Source of the DNA: an uncultured Acidobacteriota bacterium | Lineage (GTDB): Bacteria; Acidobacteriota; Thermoanaerobaculia; UBA5066 | Direction: 5' to 3' | Assembly: GCA_903845115.1 (NCBI GenBank) | Contig: CAIMWE010000211.1 | Location: 1-64,000, forward strand | Length of the DNA stretch: 64,000 bases | Part shown: positions 9,603-19,400 of the stretch, piece after piece | Numbering within the stretch: position 1 is the stretch's first letter | Layout of the letters: each line of letters opens with the position of its first letter | The notes under the pieces: model-generated | Told to the model about the DNA's origin: nothing | What the model saw: only the letters and a program-made list of their open reading frames with translations | The model's database searches: none | Made by a program: the position numbers and the translations under genes

Positions 9603-11480
9603 CTAGGTCTTGACGCGCCGCCCGGCCCGGACCAGGAAGGCGGAAACGAGGAGCAGGAGTCCGGCCCCCGCCAGCAGCCCCAGGTCCCCGGCGAGCCTCG
9701 GCACCATCTCCCTGGGCGCCCATTTCAGCCCCACGAGGGCCGCCACGAGCACCCCGGCCAGCCCCTCCCCCGCGACGATCCCCGACGCGGCGAGGATGCC
9801 GGGGTTGCTCTCGTCGGTCGGGGCGGCGCCGGTCCGCCGGGCCACCAGGGCGCGGAGGCACCCCCCGAGGTAGACGGGAGCCATCGACGCCAGCGGCAGG
9901 TAGACCCCGATGGAGAACGCGAGCCCCGAGACGCCGCAGAGGCTGGCGGCCAGGGAGATCCCTCCGCCGGAGAGGACGAGGCCCCACGGCAGCTTTCCCG
10001 CCAGGACCCCCTCGATGATCGTCTTCATCAGCATCGCCTGGGGGGCGGGGAGCTCCTTCGACCCGAAGCCGTAGGCGGAGCCGAGGAGGAGGATCGTCCC
10101 CGCGACGGCCCAGCACGCCACCGATGCCCCGATCAGCTGGCCGAGCTGCTGGCGCGCCGGCGTCGCCCCCACGAGGTAGCCGGTCTTCAGGTCCTGGGAG
10201 ATGTCCCCCGCCTTCGAGGCGGCGATCGCCACGATCGTCCCGACCGTCAGGACCGCGGCCCGGGCGCCGGGCTGGATCCAGCCGGCCGCCGCGAAGATCG
10301 ACGCGATCCCCAGGATCGTCACGAGAGCGATCCCGGAGGTCGGCTGCGAGGAGACACCGACGATGCCGACGATCCGCGCCGCCACCGCGACGAACAGGAC
10401 GCCGAAGACGCCGACTCCGGCCGCGCAGACGAGGCGCGGGACGAGCGGCATGTTCCCGGCGAAGACCCCGGGGACGAGCCCGGCCACGAGAACGACGAGG
10501 AGGATCCCCCCGATGACGAACCCCCCGTGCAGGTCCCGGTCGGTCCTCTCGACCTCCAGCCGGGGTCCCTCCTCCTTCCGGGCCATCCCCTTCGCGACGG
10601 CGCGGAATGCCGAGACCATCGACGGCAGGTTGTGGAGGACCGTCACGATGCCGCCGGTCGCGACCGCCCCCGCGCCGATGTACCGGACGTACCGGGACCA
10701 GATGTCCCCCGCGTCCATCTGCGAGACCAGCTTCACGGTCTCCGGGTAGAGCGGGGCGGAGAGCGACGCCCCGATCCAGGCGATGAGGGGGGTCAGGGCG
10801 AAGGCCGAGACGATGGACCCCGCCACGACGACCGCCGACTGCTGGTAGCCCAGGATGAAGCCGACCGCGATGAGGGCCGGCGCGATCTCGATGGCGGCCT
10901 CCGCCTTCGGGAGGAACGGGATCTTCGCCCCGATCTCGGACGGGACGAGGAAGAGGAGGGAGACGGCCAGCTTCACCGCGGCGCCCACCGCCATCCCGCG
11001 GAAGATCCAGGCGCTCCCGGAGGTCCCTTCCGCCGTCGCGCGCAGCACCTCGGCGCACGCCATCCCCTCGGGGTAGGGCAGGGTGTCCTTCTCGCGGACG
11101 ATCAGCAGCCGCCGGAGCGGGATCATCGCGGAGACGCCCAGGATCCCGCCGAGGAGGCAGAGGACGGCGACCTGGACGAACGGCGGGACCATTCCCCACA
11201 GGAAGAGCGCCGGGATGGTGAAGATCGCTCCCGTCGCCAGCGCCGTCGAGGCCGACCCGATCGTCTGGGAGAGGTTCGCCTCCAGGATCGTCCCCTTCTT
11301 CCGGAGGACCCCGAAGACCGCGACCGTCATGACGGCCGCGGGGATGGAGGCCGAGACGGTCATTCCGACCCGGAGCCCGAGGTAGGCGTTCGCCGCGCCG
11401 AACACGATTCCCAGCAGGATGCCGGTGACGACCGCCTTCAGCGTGAACTCGGCGAGGCTCCCGTCCTGGACCTTCGTCAT
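9603..11480 (-). CDS. OPT-family oligopeptide transporter
   Basis: A 625-residue inner-membrane protein with about 15 hydrophobic segments. It opens with FTLKAVVTGILLGIVFGAAN and AYLGLRVGMTVSASIPAAVM, the conserved N-terminal signature of bacterial OPT transporters. Further family motifs include LPYPEGMACAEVL and SQDLKTGYLVGATPARQQ. OPT proteins are proton-coupled carriers of tri- to penta-peptides or metal chelates. The start at 11480 follows a GGAGGG site. It precedes the GntR regulator by about 90 bases. Together with the TonB receptor and the secreted peptidase it could form a complete outer-membrane to cytosol peptide route; that link is inferred from gene order. Confidence 0.93.
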   Translation of the reverse strand: MTKVQDGSLAEFTLKAVVTGILLGIVFGAANAYLGLRVGMTVSASIPAAVMTVAVFGVLRKKGTILEANLSQTIGSASTALATGAIFTIPALFLWGMVPPFVQVAVLCLLGGILGVSAMIPLRRLLIVREKDTLPYPEGMACAEVLRATAEGTSGSAWIFRGMAVGAAVKLAVSLLFLVPSEIGAKIPFLPKAEAAIEIAPALIAVGFILGYQQSAVVVAGSIVSAFALTPLIAWIGASLSAPLYPETVKLVSQMDAGDIWSRYVRYIGAGAVATGGIVTVLHNLPSMVSAFRAVAKGMARKEEGPRLEVERTDRDLHGGFVIGGILLVVLVAGLVPGVFAGNMPLVPRLVCAAGVGVFGVLFVAVAARIVGIVGVSSQPTSGIALVTILGIASIFAAAGWIQPGARAAVLTVGTIVAIAASKAGDISQDLKTGYLVGATPARQQLGQLIGASVACWAVAGTILLLGSAYGFGSKELPAPQAMLMKTIIEGVLAGKLPWGLVLSGGGISLAASLCGVSGLAFSIGVYLPLASMAPVYLGGCLRALVARRTGAAPTDESNPGILAASGIVAGEGLAGVLVAALVGLKWAPREMVPRLAGDLGLLAGAGLLLLVSAFLVRAGRRVKT

Positions 11481-11609
11481 GCGCCCTCCTGGCTCGAAAG
11501 GGCGCTGATCGTAGCAAGGCCCGGACGGAGCCCCGAAGCCTCGCCCCCGCGGGAGGAGTTTCCGGGCTCCGCTACCAGGGACCCCGCCCGGAACCGGCCG
11601 GCCCGGGCC

Positions 11610-11840
11610 TCAGATCCCGGTGTTCCCCTTGATCACGTCGAATCCGCCAGTGAGCGTCTTGAGTTCCTTGTCCAGGAGCTTGGGGAAACCGGGCGTGTAT
11701 TCCCACTTGATGGTCCTGGACGTCCCCCCAGCGGGCATCGCTCCCCCGGCGACTTGCTCCAGGTCCTTGCCCGCCAGCTCGACCGTCTTCGTCTCTTCCG
11801 GAGCCTTCGCTTCCTCTTCCTTCTTGGCTTCGTCGCTCAT
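11610..11840 (-). CDS. Small double-glycine-leader peptide (possible RiPP/bacteriocin-like precursor)
   Basis: A 76-residue peptide whose ATG at 11840 is preceded by GGAGG at six bases. Its first half is highly charged (Lys/Glu-rich) and ends in ELAGKDLEQVAGG, matching the ELxxVxGG double-glycine leader used by C39-peptidase exporters and by NHLP/Nif11-type RiPP precursors. The remaining 43 residues (AMPAGGTSRTIKWEY onward) lack Cys and would be the released part. No C39 transporter, lanthionine synthetase, YcaO or radical-SAM enzyme was seen nearby. It is divergent from a cysteine-rich protein gene 130 bases away. A ribosomal or regulatory small protein with a chance GG motif cannot be excluded. 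Confidence 0.7.
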   Translation of the reverse strand: MSDEAKKEEEAKAPEETKTVELAGKDLEQVAGGAMPAGGTSRTIKWEYTPGFPKLLDKELKTLTGGFDVIKGNTGI

Positions 11841-11970
11841 GTCGGTCCTCCGCACGGAATATTAGGTTCGGGTCCGGGCGAAATCCAGGGACGGCCACCC
11901 GGGAAAGGGCTCCTGGTGATCCGGCTCACGTTCCGGTCCCCGGGCTCCGCGCCGGTGACACAATTCGACC

Positions 11971-13038
11971 ATGGCTGAAGCCACCGAGGCCACCTTGCCG
12001 CCCCTTTACTCCGCCTGGATCCGCGAGGTCGTCGGCGGCCCCATCCCTCGGGAGACCGTGGCCACCTGCGACCACTGCGCCATGCTCCCTCCCGCGGGCT
12101 CGGAGCCGACCGCCGCCTTCTTCCTCCCCGGCCTCAAGTGCTGCGCCTACCAGCCGACGATCCCGAACTTCCTGGCGGGCCGCATCCTGGCCGACGCCGA
12201 TCCCGGGCTCGCGCGGGGCCGGGCGGCCCTCGAGGAGCAGATCGAACGGCGCGTCAACGTCCTTCCGATCGGCATCCGGTCGAGTGGCGTCTTCCAGCTG
12301 CTGTACTCCCATACGCCGAACGTCTTCGGCCGCGCCCCGGACCTCAGGTGTCCGTACCTCGTCGGCGACGGCGACTGCGGCATCTGGCGCCATCGCCCCG
12401 GCGTCTGCTGCACCTGGTTCTGCAAGTACGTCCGGGGCGAGACGGGACGCTCCGTGTGGAAGCTCGTCGACAAGCTTCTTCGCGCCGTGGAACTCGACCT
12501 GGCGATCTGGTGCGCCGCCGAGCTGGGCGCCGACCCGGCGGCGATGGCCGGCCTGGCCACGGAACCTCACGACCGGCCGGACGTGGCCGAGCTGGGCGGC
12601 CCGATCAACTCGGCGCGTTACCGCGAGCTGTGGGGCGAATGGGAAGGGAGAGAGAAGGAGCTCTACCTGGGCGCGGCGAAGCTGGTCGACCCGCTGGGGT
12701 GGGACCGCGTGCTCGCGATCTGCGGCCCGACCGTCCGGGTTCTGGCCCAGGAGGCGCGGGACGCCGCCCGGCGGCTGGCCTCGAACGAGATCCCGGCCCG
12801 TTTGAAGGTCGGCTCTTACGGGCTGACGCAGGGCGCGGACGGCGAGATCCTCGCGACGTCGTACAGCAGCTACGACCCGCTGACCATGCCGGAGCGCCTC
12901 GCGGACGCCCTGCGGACCTTCGACGGCAGGCCGACGGAGGACGCCCTGGTGGCGATCCTGGCCGAGAGAAACCTCTCCCTGGACCTCTCCCTCCTCCGCC
13001 GCCTGGTCGACTTCGGGATCCTGAAGGACGCGGGCTAG
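11971..13038 (+). CDS. Cysteine-rich protein of unknown function, possibly metal or Fe-S binding
   Basis: A 355-residue soluble protein. Cysteines cluster in the N-terminal half: C33-X2-C36 (TCDHC), C57-C58 (LKCCAYQP), then C127, C136, C146-C147 and C151 (RCPYLVGDGDC, GVCCTWFCKY). The spacing resembles the YkgJ-type CxxxCC iron/zinc-chelating arrangement but is not an exact match. The C-terminal part (about 180-355) is helical and lacks Cys clusters; it ends in LLRRLVDFGILKDAG, which looks like a winged-helix tail. The gene is divergent from the double-glycine peptide gene, which raises the possibility that it acts on that peptide. I do not recognise the family with certainty. Confidence 0.75.
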   Translation: MAEATEATLPPLYSAWIREVVGGPIPRETVATCDHCAMLPPAGSEPTAAFFLPGLKCCAYQPTIPNFLAGRILADADPGLARGRAALEEQIERRVNVLPIGIRSSGVFQLLYSHTPNVFGRAPDLRCPYLVGDGDCGIWRHRPGVCCTWFCKYVRGETGRSVWKLVDKLLRAVELDLAIWCAAELGADPAAMAGLATEPHDRPDVAELGGPINSARYRELWGEWEGREKELYLGAAKLVDPLGWDRVLAICGPTVRVLAQEARDAARRLASNEIPARLKVGSYGLTQGADGEILATSYSSYDPLTMPERLADALRTFDGRPTEDALVAILAERNLSLDLSLLRRLVDFGILKDAG

Positions 13039-13045
13039 CTACCCC

Positions 13046-15169
13046 TCACCAGACCCGGACGCGCTCCGCGGGGGCGAGATAGAGCGCCTGGCCCGGCTGG
13101 ACGGAGAACGCGTCGTACCAGGCATCCAGGTTGCGGACGGTGGCGACGCGGTACGGGGAGAGGGCGTGGCCGTCGGTGAGGACCAGCTGGCGGAGGGCGG
13201 GCTCGCGCAGCTTCTTGCGCCAGCTCTGGGCGTAGCTGAGGAAGAACTGCTGGTCCCCGGAGAGCCCCTGGGAGGCCGGAGCCTCCTTCCCTCCCATGGA
13301 GAGCCTGTAGGCGTCGTAGGCCGCCGCGAGCCCGGCCACGTCGGCGATGTTCTCGCTCACCGTCAGCCGGCCGTTCACGGGCAGTTCGGGGAGGGGGCGG
13401 TAGGCGTCGAACTGCCTGATCAGCTGCTCGGCGGACGCCTGGAAGTGCGCGTAGTCCTCCTTCGTCCACCAGTCGGCCAGCCGTCCGGCGGCGTCGAAGA
13501 GGGCCCCCTGGTCGTCGAAGCTGTGGCTGATCTCGTGCCCGATCACGGAGCCGATCGCGCCGTAGTCGGCCACGACGGGCCTCGCCGGGTCGAAGAAGGG
13601 AGGCTGGAGCATGGCGGCGGGGAAGTTGAGCGCGTTCATGGCCGGGAGGTTGACGGCGTTCACCACCTGCGGGTCCATCACCCACTCCCCGCGGTCCACC
13701 GGCTGCCCCAGCTTCGCCAGGTTCCGGCGGTACTCGAAGAGCTTGGCCCGCCTGGCGTTCCCGAGCGGGTCGCCGGCCACCACCTCCAGCCCCGAGTAGT
13801 CGCGCCACCGGTCGGGGTAGCCGACCCCCACCTTCAGCGCCGCCAGCTTCGCCTTGGCCCTCGCCTTCGTCTCCGGGGCCATCCAGTCCAGCCGGTCGAT
13901 CCGTCGCGCGAAGGCCGCCAGCTCGTTCCTCACCATCTCCTCGGCCCTGGCCTTCTCCGCGGCCGGGAAGTAGCGCTCCACGTAGAGCCGCCCGATCGCT
14001 TCGCCGAGCGCGTTGCCGGTCGTCTCCACTCCCCGCTTCCAGCGGTCGCGGAGGGCGGGAGTCCCCGAGAGGACCTTGCCGTAGAAGGCGAACTTCTCGT
14101 CCACGAACGCCTTCGGAAGGAAGGAGGCGCTGCGCTCGGCCTCGCGGAAGGCCAGGTACTTCTTCCAGGCTTCGAGCGGCTGGCTGGACACCAGGGCCGA
14201 GATGCCGGTGACGGCGCCCGGCTGCCAGACGACGAAGTCGTCCTGCTCGCCCAGTCCGGCCGCGCCGAAGAAGGCCAGCCAGTCGAGCCCGGGCGCCCGG
14301 ACGGCAAAGTCCCGGCGCTTCCAGTGGTTGTTCCCCTTCAGGACGTCCTCGGAGTCGACGCGGCTCGCGTGGACGGCCGCGATCCGCCGCTCCAGGTCGA
14401 AGATCCGGTCCCCCCGGGAGTCAGCCTCCGCGCCGGCGGCAAGGCCCGCCAGCTTCAGCACCGCCGCGATGTGAGCGCGGTAGCGTTTCCTGACCTCTTC
14501 CATCCGCGGGGAGGGGTCCAGGTAATAGTCGCGGTCGGGCAGGCCGAGCCCCCCCTGCAGCAGGAACGACGAATAGCGGCCCGGGTCGTCCAGGTCCTGC
14601 GCCACCCAGAGACCGAAGAGGTTGCCGGTGTAGAGGTTCGTGGCGTTCAGGACGTCGACGTCGGCCCGCAGCCCTCCTCCCAGCTCGCGCGCCAGCCCCT
14701 CGGCGCTCGAGATCGCGGCGATCCGGTCGAGGGACGGCCGGAGCGGCGAGACCCCTTTCGCCTCGACAGCCGCCTCGTCCATGAAGGAGGCGTAGTAATC
14801 GCCAATCTTCCTCGCGTCGATGCCGGCCAGGGATTTCGCCCTGGCGGCCTCCTCGATCAGCTCGGCGGTCCTCCGGGCCGTCAGCTCCGTCAGGATGTCG
14901 CTCGCGCCGTACGAGGAGCGGTCGGCCGGGATCTCCGTCCTCCGGAGCCAGGTCCCGTTCGCATAGGCGAAGAAGTCGTCCCCGGGCGCGATCGACCGGT
15001 CGAGGCCGGCCAGGTCGATCCCGTCGACGCGCGGCAGAGCGGCGGCGGACGCGGGGGGAGCCTTCGCCGCCGCGACCGCAGGCGGGACGGCCGTCGGGCC
15101 GCAGGAGGCGGAGAGGAGGGCGAGCAGAGCGAGGAGGGAGGCGACGGAGTGGCGGCCGCGGCTCTTCAT
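13046..15169 (-). CDS. M13-family zinc metallopeptidase (PepO/neprilysin-like), lipoprotein
   Basis: A 707-residue protein starting at the ATG at 15169. The N-terminus carries a lipobox (LLALLALLSASC), so it is probably anchored to the outer or inner membrane facing the periplasm. The M13 N-domain begins at IDLAGLDRSIAPGDDFFAYA with the family hallmark GTWLRRTEIPAD. The catalytic motif is VIGHEISHSFDDQG with the third ligand in SENIADVAGLAAAYDA, and the NAVNLPAMNALNFPAAMLQP substrate-binding segment precedes it. It ends in RVRVW, like the C-terminal CRVW of family members but without the Cys. M13 peptidases cleave short peptides of less than about 40 residues. It lies 84 bases downstream of the kinase operon on the same strand. 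Confidence 0.94.
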   Translation of the reverse strand: MKSRGRHSVASLLALLALLSASCGPTAVPPAVAAAKAPPASAAALPRVDGIDLAGLDRSIAPGDDFFAYANGTWLRRTEIPADRSSYGASDILTELTARRTAELIEEAARAKSLAGIDARKIGDYYASFMDEAAVEAKGVSPLRPSLDRIAAISSAEGLARELGGGLRADVDVLNATNLYTGNLFGLWVAQDLDDPGRYSSFLLQGGLGLPDRDYYLDPSPRMEEVRKRYRAHIAAVLKLAGLAAGAEADSRGDRIFDLERRIAAVHASRVDSEDVLKGNNHWKRRDFAVRAPGLDWLAFFGAAGLGEQDDFVVWQPGAVTGISALVSSQPLEAWKKYLAFREAERSASFLPKAFVDEKFAFYGKVLSGTPALRDRWKRGVETTGNALGEAIGRLYVERYFPAAEKARAEEMVRNELAAFARRIDRLDWMAPETKARAKAKLAALKVGVGYPDRWRDYSGLEVVAGDPLGNARRAKLFEYRRNLAKLGQPVDRGEWVMDPQVVNAVNLPAMNALNFPAAMLQPPFFDPARPVVADYGAIGSVIGHEISHSFDDQGALFDAAGRLADWWTKEDYAHFQASAEQLIRQFDAYRPLPELPVNGRLTVSENIADVAGLAAAYDAYRLSMGGKEAPASQGLSGDQQFFLSYAQSWRKKLREPALRQLVLTDGHALSPYRVATVRNLDAWYDAFSVQPGQALYLAPAERVRVW

Positions 15170-15253
15170 GACCGCCACGATAAGAACTCCTCCCCCCTCC
15201 CGCAAGGCCCACGGACGCGGACCGCCGGCGGCGGCAGGAGGACCGGGGACCCG

Positions 15254-16477
15254 TCAGGTCCCCGGCTTCTCGCGGGCGAGCACCGGCAGCTCGAACGAGA
15301 ACGTCGCTCCCTCCCCGACCGCCCCCTCCGCCCACATCCGGCCCCTGTGCCTCACGACGATCCTCTGGGCCAGCGCCAGCCCCACGCCCGTCCCTTCGAA
15401 CTCCTTCATCCCGTGGAGGCGCTGGAACACGCCGAAGAGCTTCGCCACGTACGCCATGTCGAACCCCGCGCCGTTGTCCCGGACCCGGTAGAGGGCACGC
15501 TCCCCTGCCACGGCCCCCTCGACCTCGATGACCGGCTTCTCCCTCCCCGCCGAGAATTTCACCGCGTTCGACAGGAGGTTGATCCACACCTGCTCGAGGA
15601 GCGCCGGGTCCCCTTCCACGTCCGGGAGCTCTCCCAGCCGGAAGTCGATCGCCGCCCGCCGCCCGCAATCCGCGGCCACCTCGAGGAAGGCCGCGCCGGC
15701 CATCCTCCCCATGTTCAGGCGGGCGTAGCGCATCTCGCTCCGGCCGAGCCGCGAGAACGCCAGCAGGTCGTCAATGAGCCGGGCCATCTTTCGCGCGTTC
15801 GCCCGCACGACCCCGAGCAGGCGCTGCGCCTCGGGGTCCACCTGCGACCCGTAACGCTCCACGACCATCCCGGAGAAGCCGTCGATGGCCCGGAGCGGGG
15901 CGCGCAGGTCGTGCGACACCGAGTACGAGAACCCTTCCAGCTCCCGGTTCGACGCCTCGAGCTGGGCCGTCCGTTCGTTCACCCTCAGCTCCAGCTCGGC
16001 GTTGAGCTGGCGGTACCTCGCCTCGCTCTGATGGAGGGCCGCCGTGCGCTTCTCGACCAGCTCCTCGAGGAGGCTGGCCTGTTCTCGCAACCGGTCCTCG
16101 GCCTGCTTGATCCGCACCATCGCCTTCACCTGCGCCGTCAGCTCGCCGGGGTCGACCGGTTTCGACAGGAACGCGTCCCCCCCGATCTCCAGGCCCCGGA
16201 CTCGGCTCGCGGAATCCGCGTTCCGCGCGGTCAGGAAGACGATCGGGACGTGGCGCGTCAGCGGGTCTTCCTTGAGCAGCCGGCACACCTCGAACCCGTC
16301 CATTCCGGGCATCTGGATGTCGAGGAGGATGGTGTCCGGCTCCCGGGACCGCGCCTTCGCGATTCCCTCGAGCCCTGACGAGGCCGTCTCGACGTCGCAC
16401 CCGGGGAGGTAGGTCCGGAGCAGGGCCGAGAGGGCGACCAGGTTGTCGGGAACGTCGTCGATGGCGAGAAGTCTCAT
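15254..16477 (-). CDS. Response-regulator/histidine-kinase protein (REC-HisKA-HATPase)
   Basis: A 407-residue cytosolic protein. Residues 1-120 form a receiver (LLAIDDVPDNL, phospho-Asp in TILLDIQMPGMDGFEV, Lys in AFLSKPVDPGEL). A coiled coil (about 130-190) leads to a HisKA domain with the phosphoacceptor in YSVSHDLRAPLRAIDGF, then an ATPase domain with NAVKFS, RDNGAGFDMAYV and GTGVGLALAQRIV. This N-receiver layout is common in kinases that are switched by another kinase rather than by a ligand. It begins four bases after the stop of the four-receiver hybrid kinase, so the two are one transcription unit, and the upstream hybrid is a plausible phosphodonor. No output regulator follows; the next gene is a peptidase. 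Confidence 0.93.
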   Translation of the reverse strand: MRLLAIDDVPDNLVALSALLRTYLPGCDVETASSGLEGIAKARSREPDTILLDIQMPGMDGFEVCRLLKEDPLTRHVPIVFLTARNADSASRVRGLEIGGDAFLSKPVDPGELTAQVKAMVRIKQAEDRLREQASLLEELVEKRTAALHQSEARYRQLNAELELRVNERTAQLEASNRELEGFSYSVSHDLRAPLRAIDGFSGMVVERYGSQVDPEAQRLLGVVRANARKMARLIDDLLAFSRLGRSEMRYARLNMGRMAGAAFLEVAADCGRRAAIDFRLGELPDVEGDPALLEQVWINLLSNAVKFSAGREKPVIEVEGAVAGERALYRVRDNGAGFDMAYVAKLFGVFQRLHGMKEFEGTGVGLALAQRIVVRHRGRMWAEGAVGEGATFSFELPVLAREKPGT

Positions 16478-16481
16478 GTCG

Positions 16482-19400
16482 CTATCCCCTTCCGGGGCTC
16501 TCCTCCGGTCCGAGCCAGCGCTCCACGGTCTCGAGCAGCTGTTTCACGTCGACCGGCTTGGAGAGGTAGCCGTCGCATCCGGCGGCCAGGAGCCTCTCCC
16601 GGTCTCCCTTCATCGCGTGCGCGGTCAGCGCGATCACCGGGATCTCCCGCGTGGCGGGATCCTCTCGAAGTCTCCCGAGGAGGGCGGTTCCGTCCATTCC
16701 GGGGAGCGACATGTCGAGAAGGATCAGGTCGGGATGGCGCTCCCGGGCGGCGCACAGCCCCTCCGCCCCGTCCCTGGCCTCCAGGATCGTGAACTTCTCG
16801 TTCAAGATCGCCCAGAGGGTCGTCATGCTGTCCGGGTTGTCCTCCACCGCGAGGATGCGGCGAAGCTCCCCGGCGCGGCGCGGGACCGGGACCGTCCTCC
16901 GGGGAATCGCCTTGACCGGCGCCGGCGCCGTCCGCTCGCGACCCAGGAGCCGCCCGACCTCCCGGAGCAGCCCCTCGCGGTCCACGTCCCCCTTCTGGAT
17001 CAGCTGGTGGACGTTGTTGGCGCTCAGGCGGTGAAGGTCCCCGGAAGTCAGGTCCTTGGCCGTGAGGATGAGGACCGGCGTTCGGGCGGTGGCGGGGGTC
17101 CCCCGCATCCGTTCGAGCAGGGTGAGCCCGTCCATCCCGGGCATCATCAGGTCGAGGATGATGCCGTCCGGAGGGGGGCTCCCCATCTTCGCGAGCGCCT
17201 CGTCCCCGCCGCGAGCGACCTCCACGCGGTAGCCTGCCGCCTCCAGGACCATCCGGATCTGGACGATCGCCGGCTCGCTGTCCTCCACCAGGAGGAGGCG
17301 GTTCCCGCGGGGCGCCGCGGGCTTCTTGCCCAGGCGTTCCAGGATCCGCGCGATCTCCTTCAGGAGCTCGCCGGAGGCGAGAGAGCTCTTCTGCACGACC
17401 GACGCGACGGTCCCCTTCAGGCGCTCCCGCTCCTTCGCCGAGAGGTCGTGGGCCGTGACGATGATGACCGGCAGGCCGCGGGTGAGGGGGTCGCGCCGGA
17501 GGTTGTCGAGCACCTCGAACCCCCCCATCCCGGGCATCACCAGGTCGAGGGTGACGACGTCCGGGAGCCGCTCGCTCACCAGGGCCAGGCACTCCTTCCC
17601 GTCCCTGGCCTGGTTGACCTCGAGCCCTTCCGACGCCAGGAGCCCGGCCACCAGGCGTCGGTCGGTCTCGTCGTCGTCCACGACCAGGACCGAGGCGCGG
17701 TCGGATGGCGCGACCCTCCGGACTTCCTTCATGAGAGCGCCCCGGTCCACCGGTTTCGAGACGACGCCGATGGCGCCGAGGGCCAGGCCGGTCTCGCGGT
17801 CTTCCGCCATCGAGACGATGATCACGGGGGTCGAGGCGGTCACGGGGTTCCGTTTCAGCGCCTCGAGGACCTCCCAGCCGTCCATGTCGGGCATCAGGAC
17901 GTCCAGCGTGATCGCGAACGGACGGTGGACCTCGGCCAGCCGCAGGGCCTCCTTGCCCGAGAGGGCCGTCACCGCGTCGTAGCCTTCGCCGGAGAGGAAG
18001 CTGGCGACGAGGCCGGCGTCGCGCGGGTCGTCGTCCACGACGAGGACGGTCCGGCGGCCGTCCCCCGCGGAGAGCTCCTCGGTCATGGCGGGGACCAGTC
18101 CGGCTCTCGTGCCGGTCGCGGCCGGGAAAGCGCAGAAGGCGTGGAGCGGCAGGACGAACGTGAAGGTCGAACCGGCGCCCACCTGGCTCTCCACGCCGAT
18201 CCGGCCCCCGAGGAGCCGGGCGGACCTCGCCGCGATGGCGAGACCCAGCCCCGTCCCCTCGAACGAGCGGGCCGTCGTCCCGTCCACCTGCCGGAACTCG
18301 TCGAAGATGTGCGGCAGGTCCTTCTCCGGGATGCCGATGCCGGTGTCGGTGACGGCGACCTCGACCTCGTCCCCGCGCCGCCTCGCCATCACGGTCACCC
18401 GTCCCGCGGGGGTGAACTTGACCGCGTTCCCGACGATGTTCTGGAGGATCTGGTAGACCCGCCGCTCGTCGGTGAAGAGGCGCGGCAGGCCTTCCTCCAC
18501 GTCGACGGCCAGGTGGACCCCCTTCTCCTCGCAGATGGGCTGGAGACTCTCGGCCAGGGCGATGACCTTCTCGCCCAGGGAGAACTCCTCGGCGAAGACG
18601 TCCATGCGGCCCGATTCGATCTTCGCCAGGTCGAGGATGTCGTTGATGAGGGCGAGGAGGTGCTTGCCGTTCCTCTCGATGATCTCGAGGTACCCCGCCT
18701 CCTCCGCCGTGAAGCGTCCCTTGCCCTTCACGAGGAGGACCCGCGACAGGGCCATCACCGAGTTGAGGGGGGTGCGCAGCTCGTGGCTCATGTTCGAGAG
18801 GAACTCGCCCTTGAGGCGGTTCGCCTCGGCGGCCCGCATCGTCTGGACCTCCAGCTCGGCGTTCTGGTCCTGGAGGATGCCCGACTGCTGCCGGAGCTCC
18901 ACGGCCTGGGCTTCCAGCTCGGCCGACTGGGCCTGAAGGTCGGAATTCCGGTCCGACAGCTCGGCGGCCAGCCGCCGGGTCTCCTCCCCGGCCACGATGT
19001 TCGCGAAGCCGATGCTGAAGGCGGGGAGCGATTTCTGGACGACTCCCAGCGACTCCGGCGGGTAATCGCGAAGGGAGGCCAGGGCGATCAGAGCCACCGT
19101 CTCTCCCCTGACGACGACCGGGATCGTCAGCATCTCGCGGGGGATGGCCGTCCCGGCGAGGGTCCGGAACGTGAACCGGGTATCCGGCGGGATCTCCCGC
19201 AGGTGGACGACCTCGTGCGAGGAGAGGGCGGCACCGAGCGCCCCTTCCAGATGATTCGCGTCGAACGGCTCGAGGGCGCCGCCGGAGAGACCGATCGAGG
19301 CGGCCGGAGCGAGTTTCCCGCCCGGCGCGGGGAGGTAGAAGGCACCCATGTCAGAGCGGGTCGCCCGGACGAGGACCGGGAGAAGCTCGGCGCAGAAAGC

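Noticed and set aside
9603-11840. OPT transporter as exporter for the neighbouring leader peptide
   Set aside because: OPT carriers import short peptides and do not process double-glycine leaders; the peptide gene has its own ribosome site.
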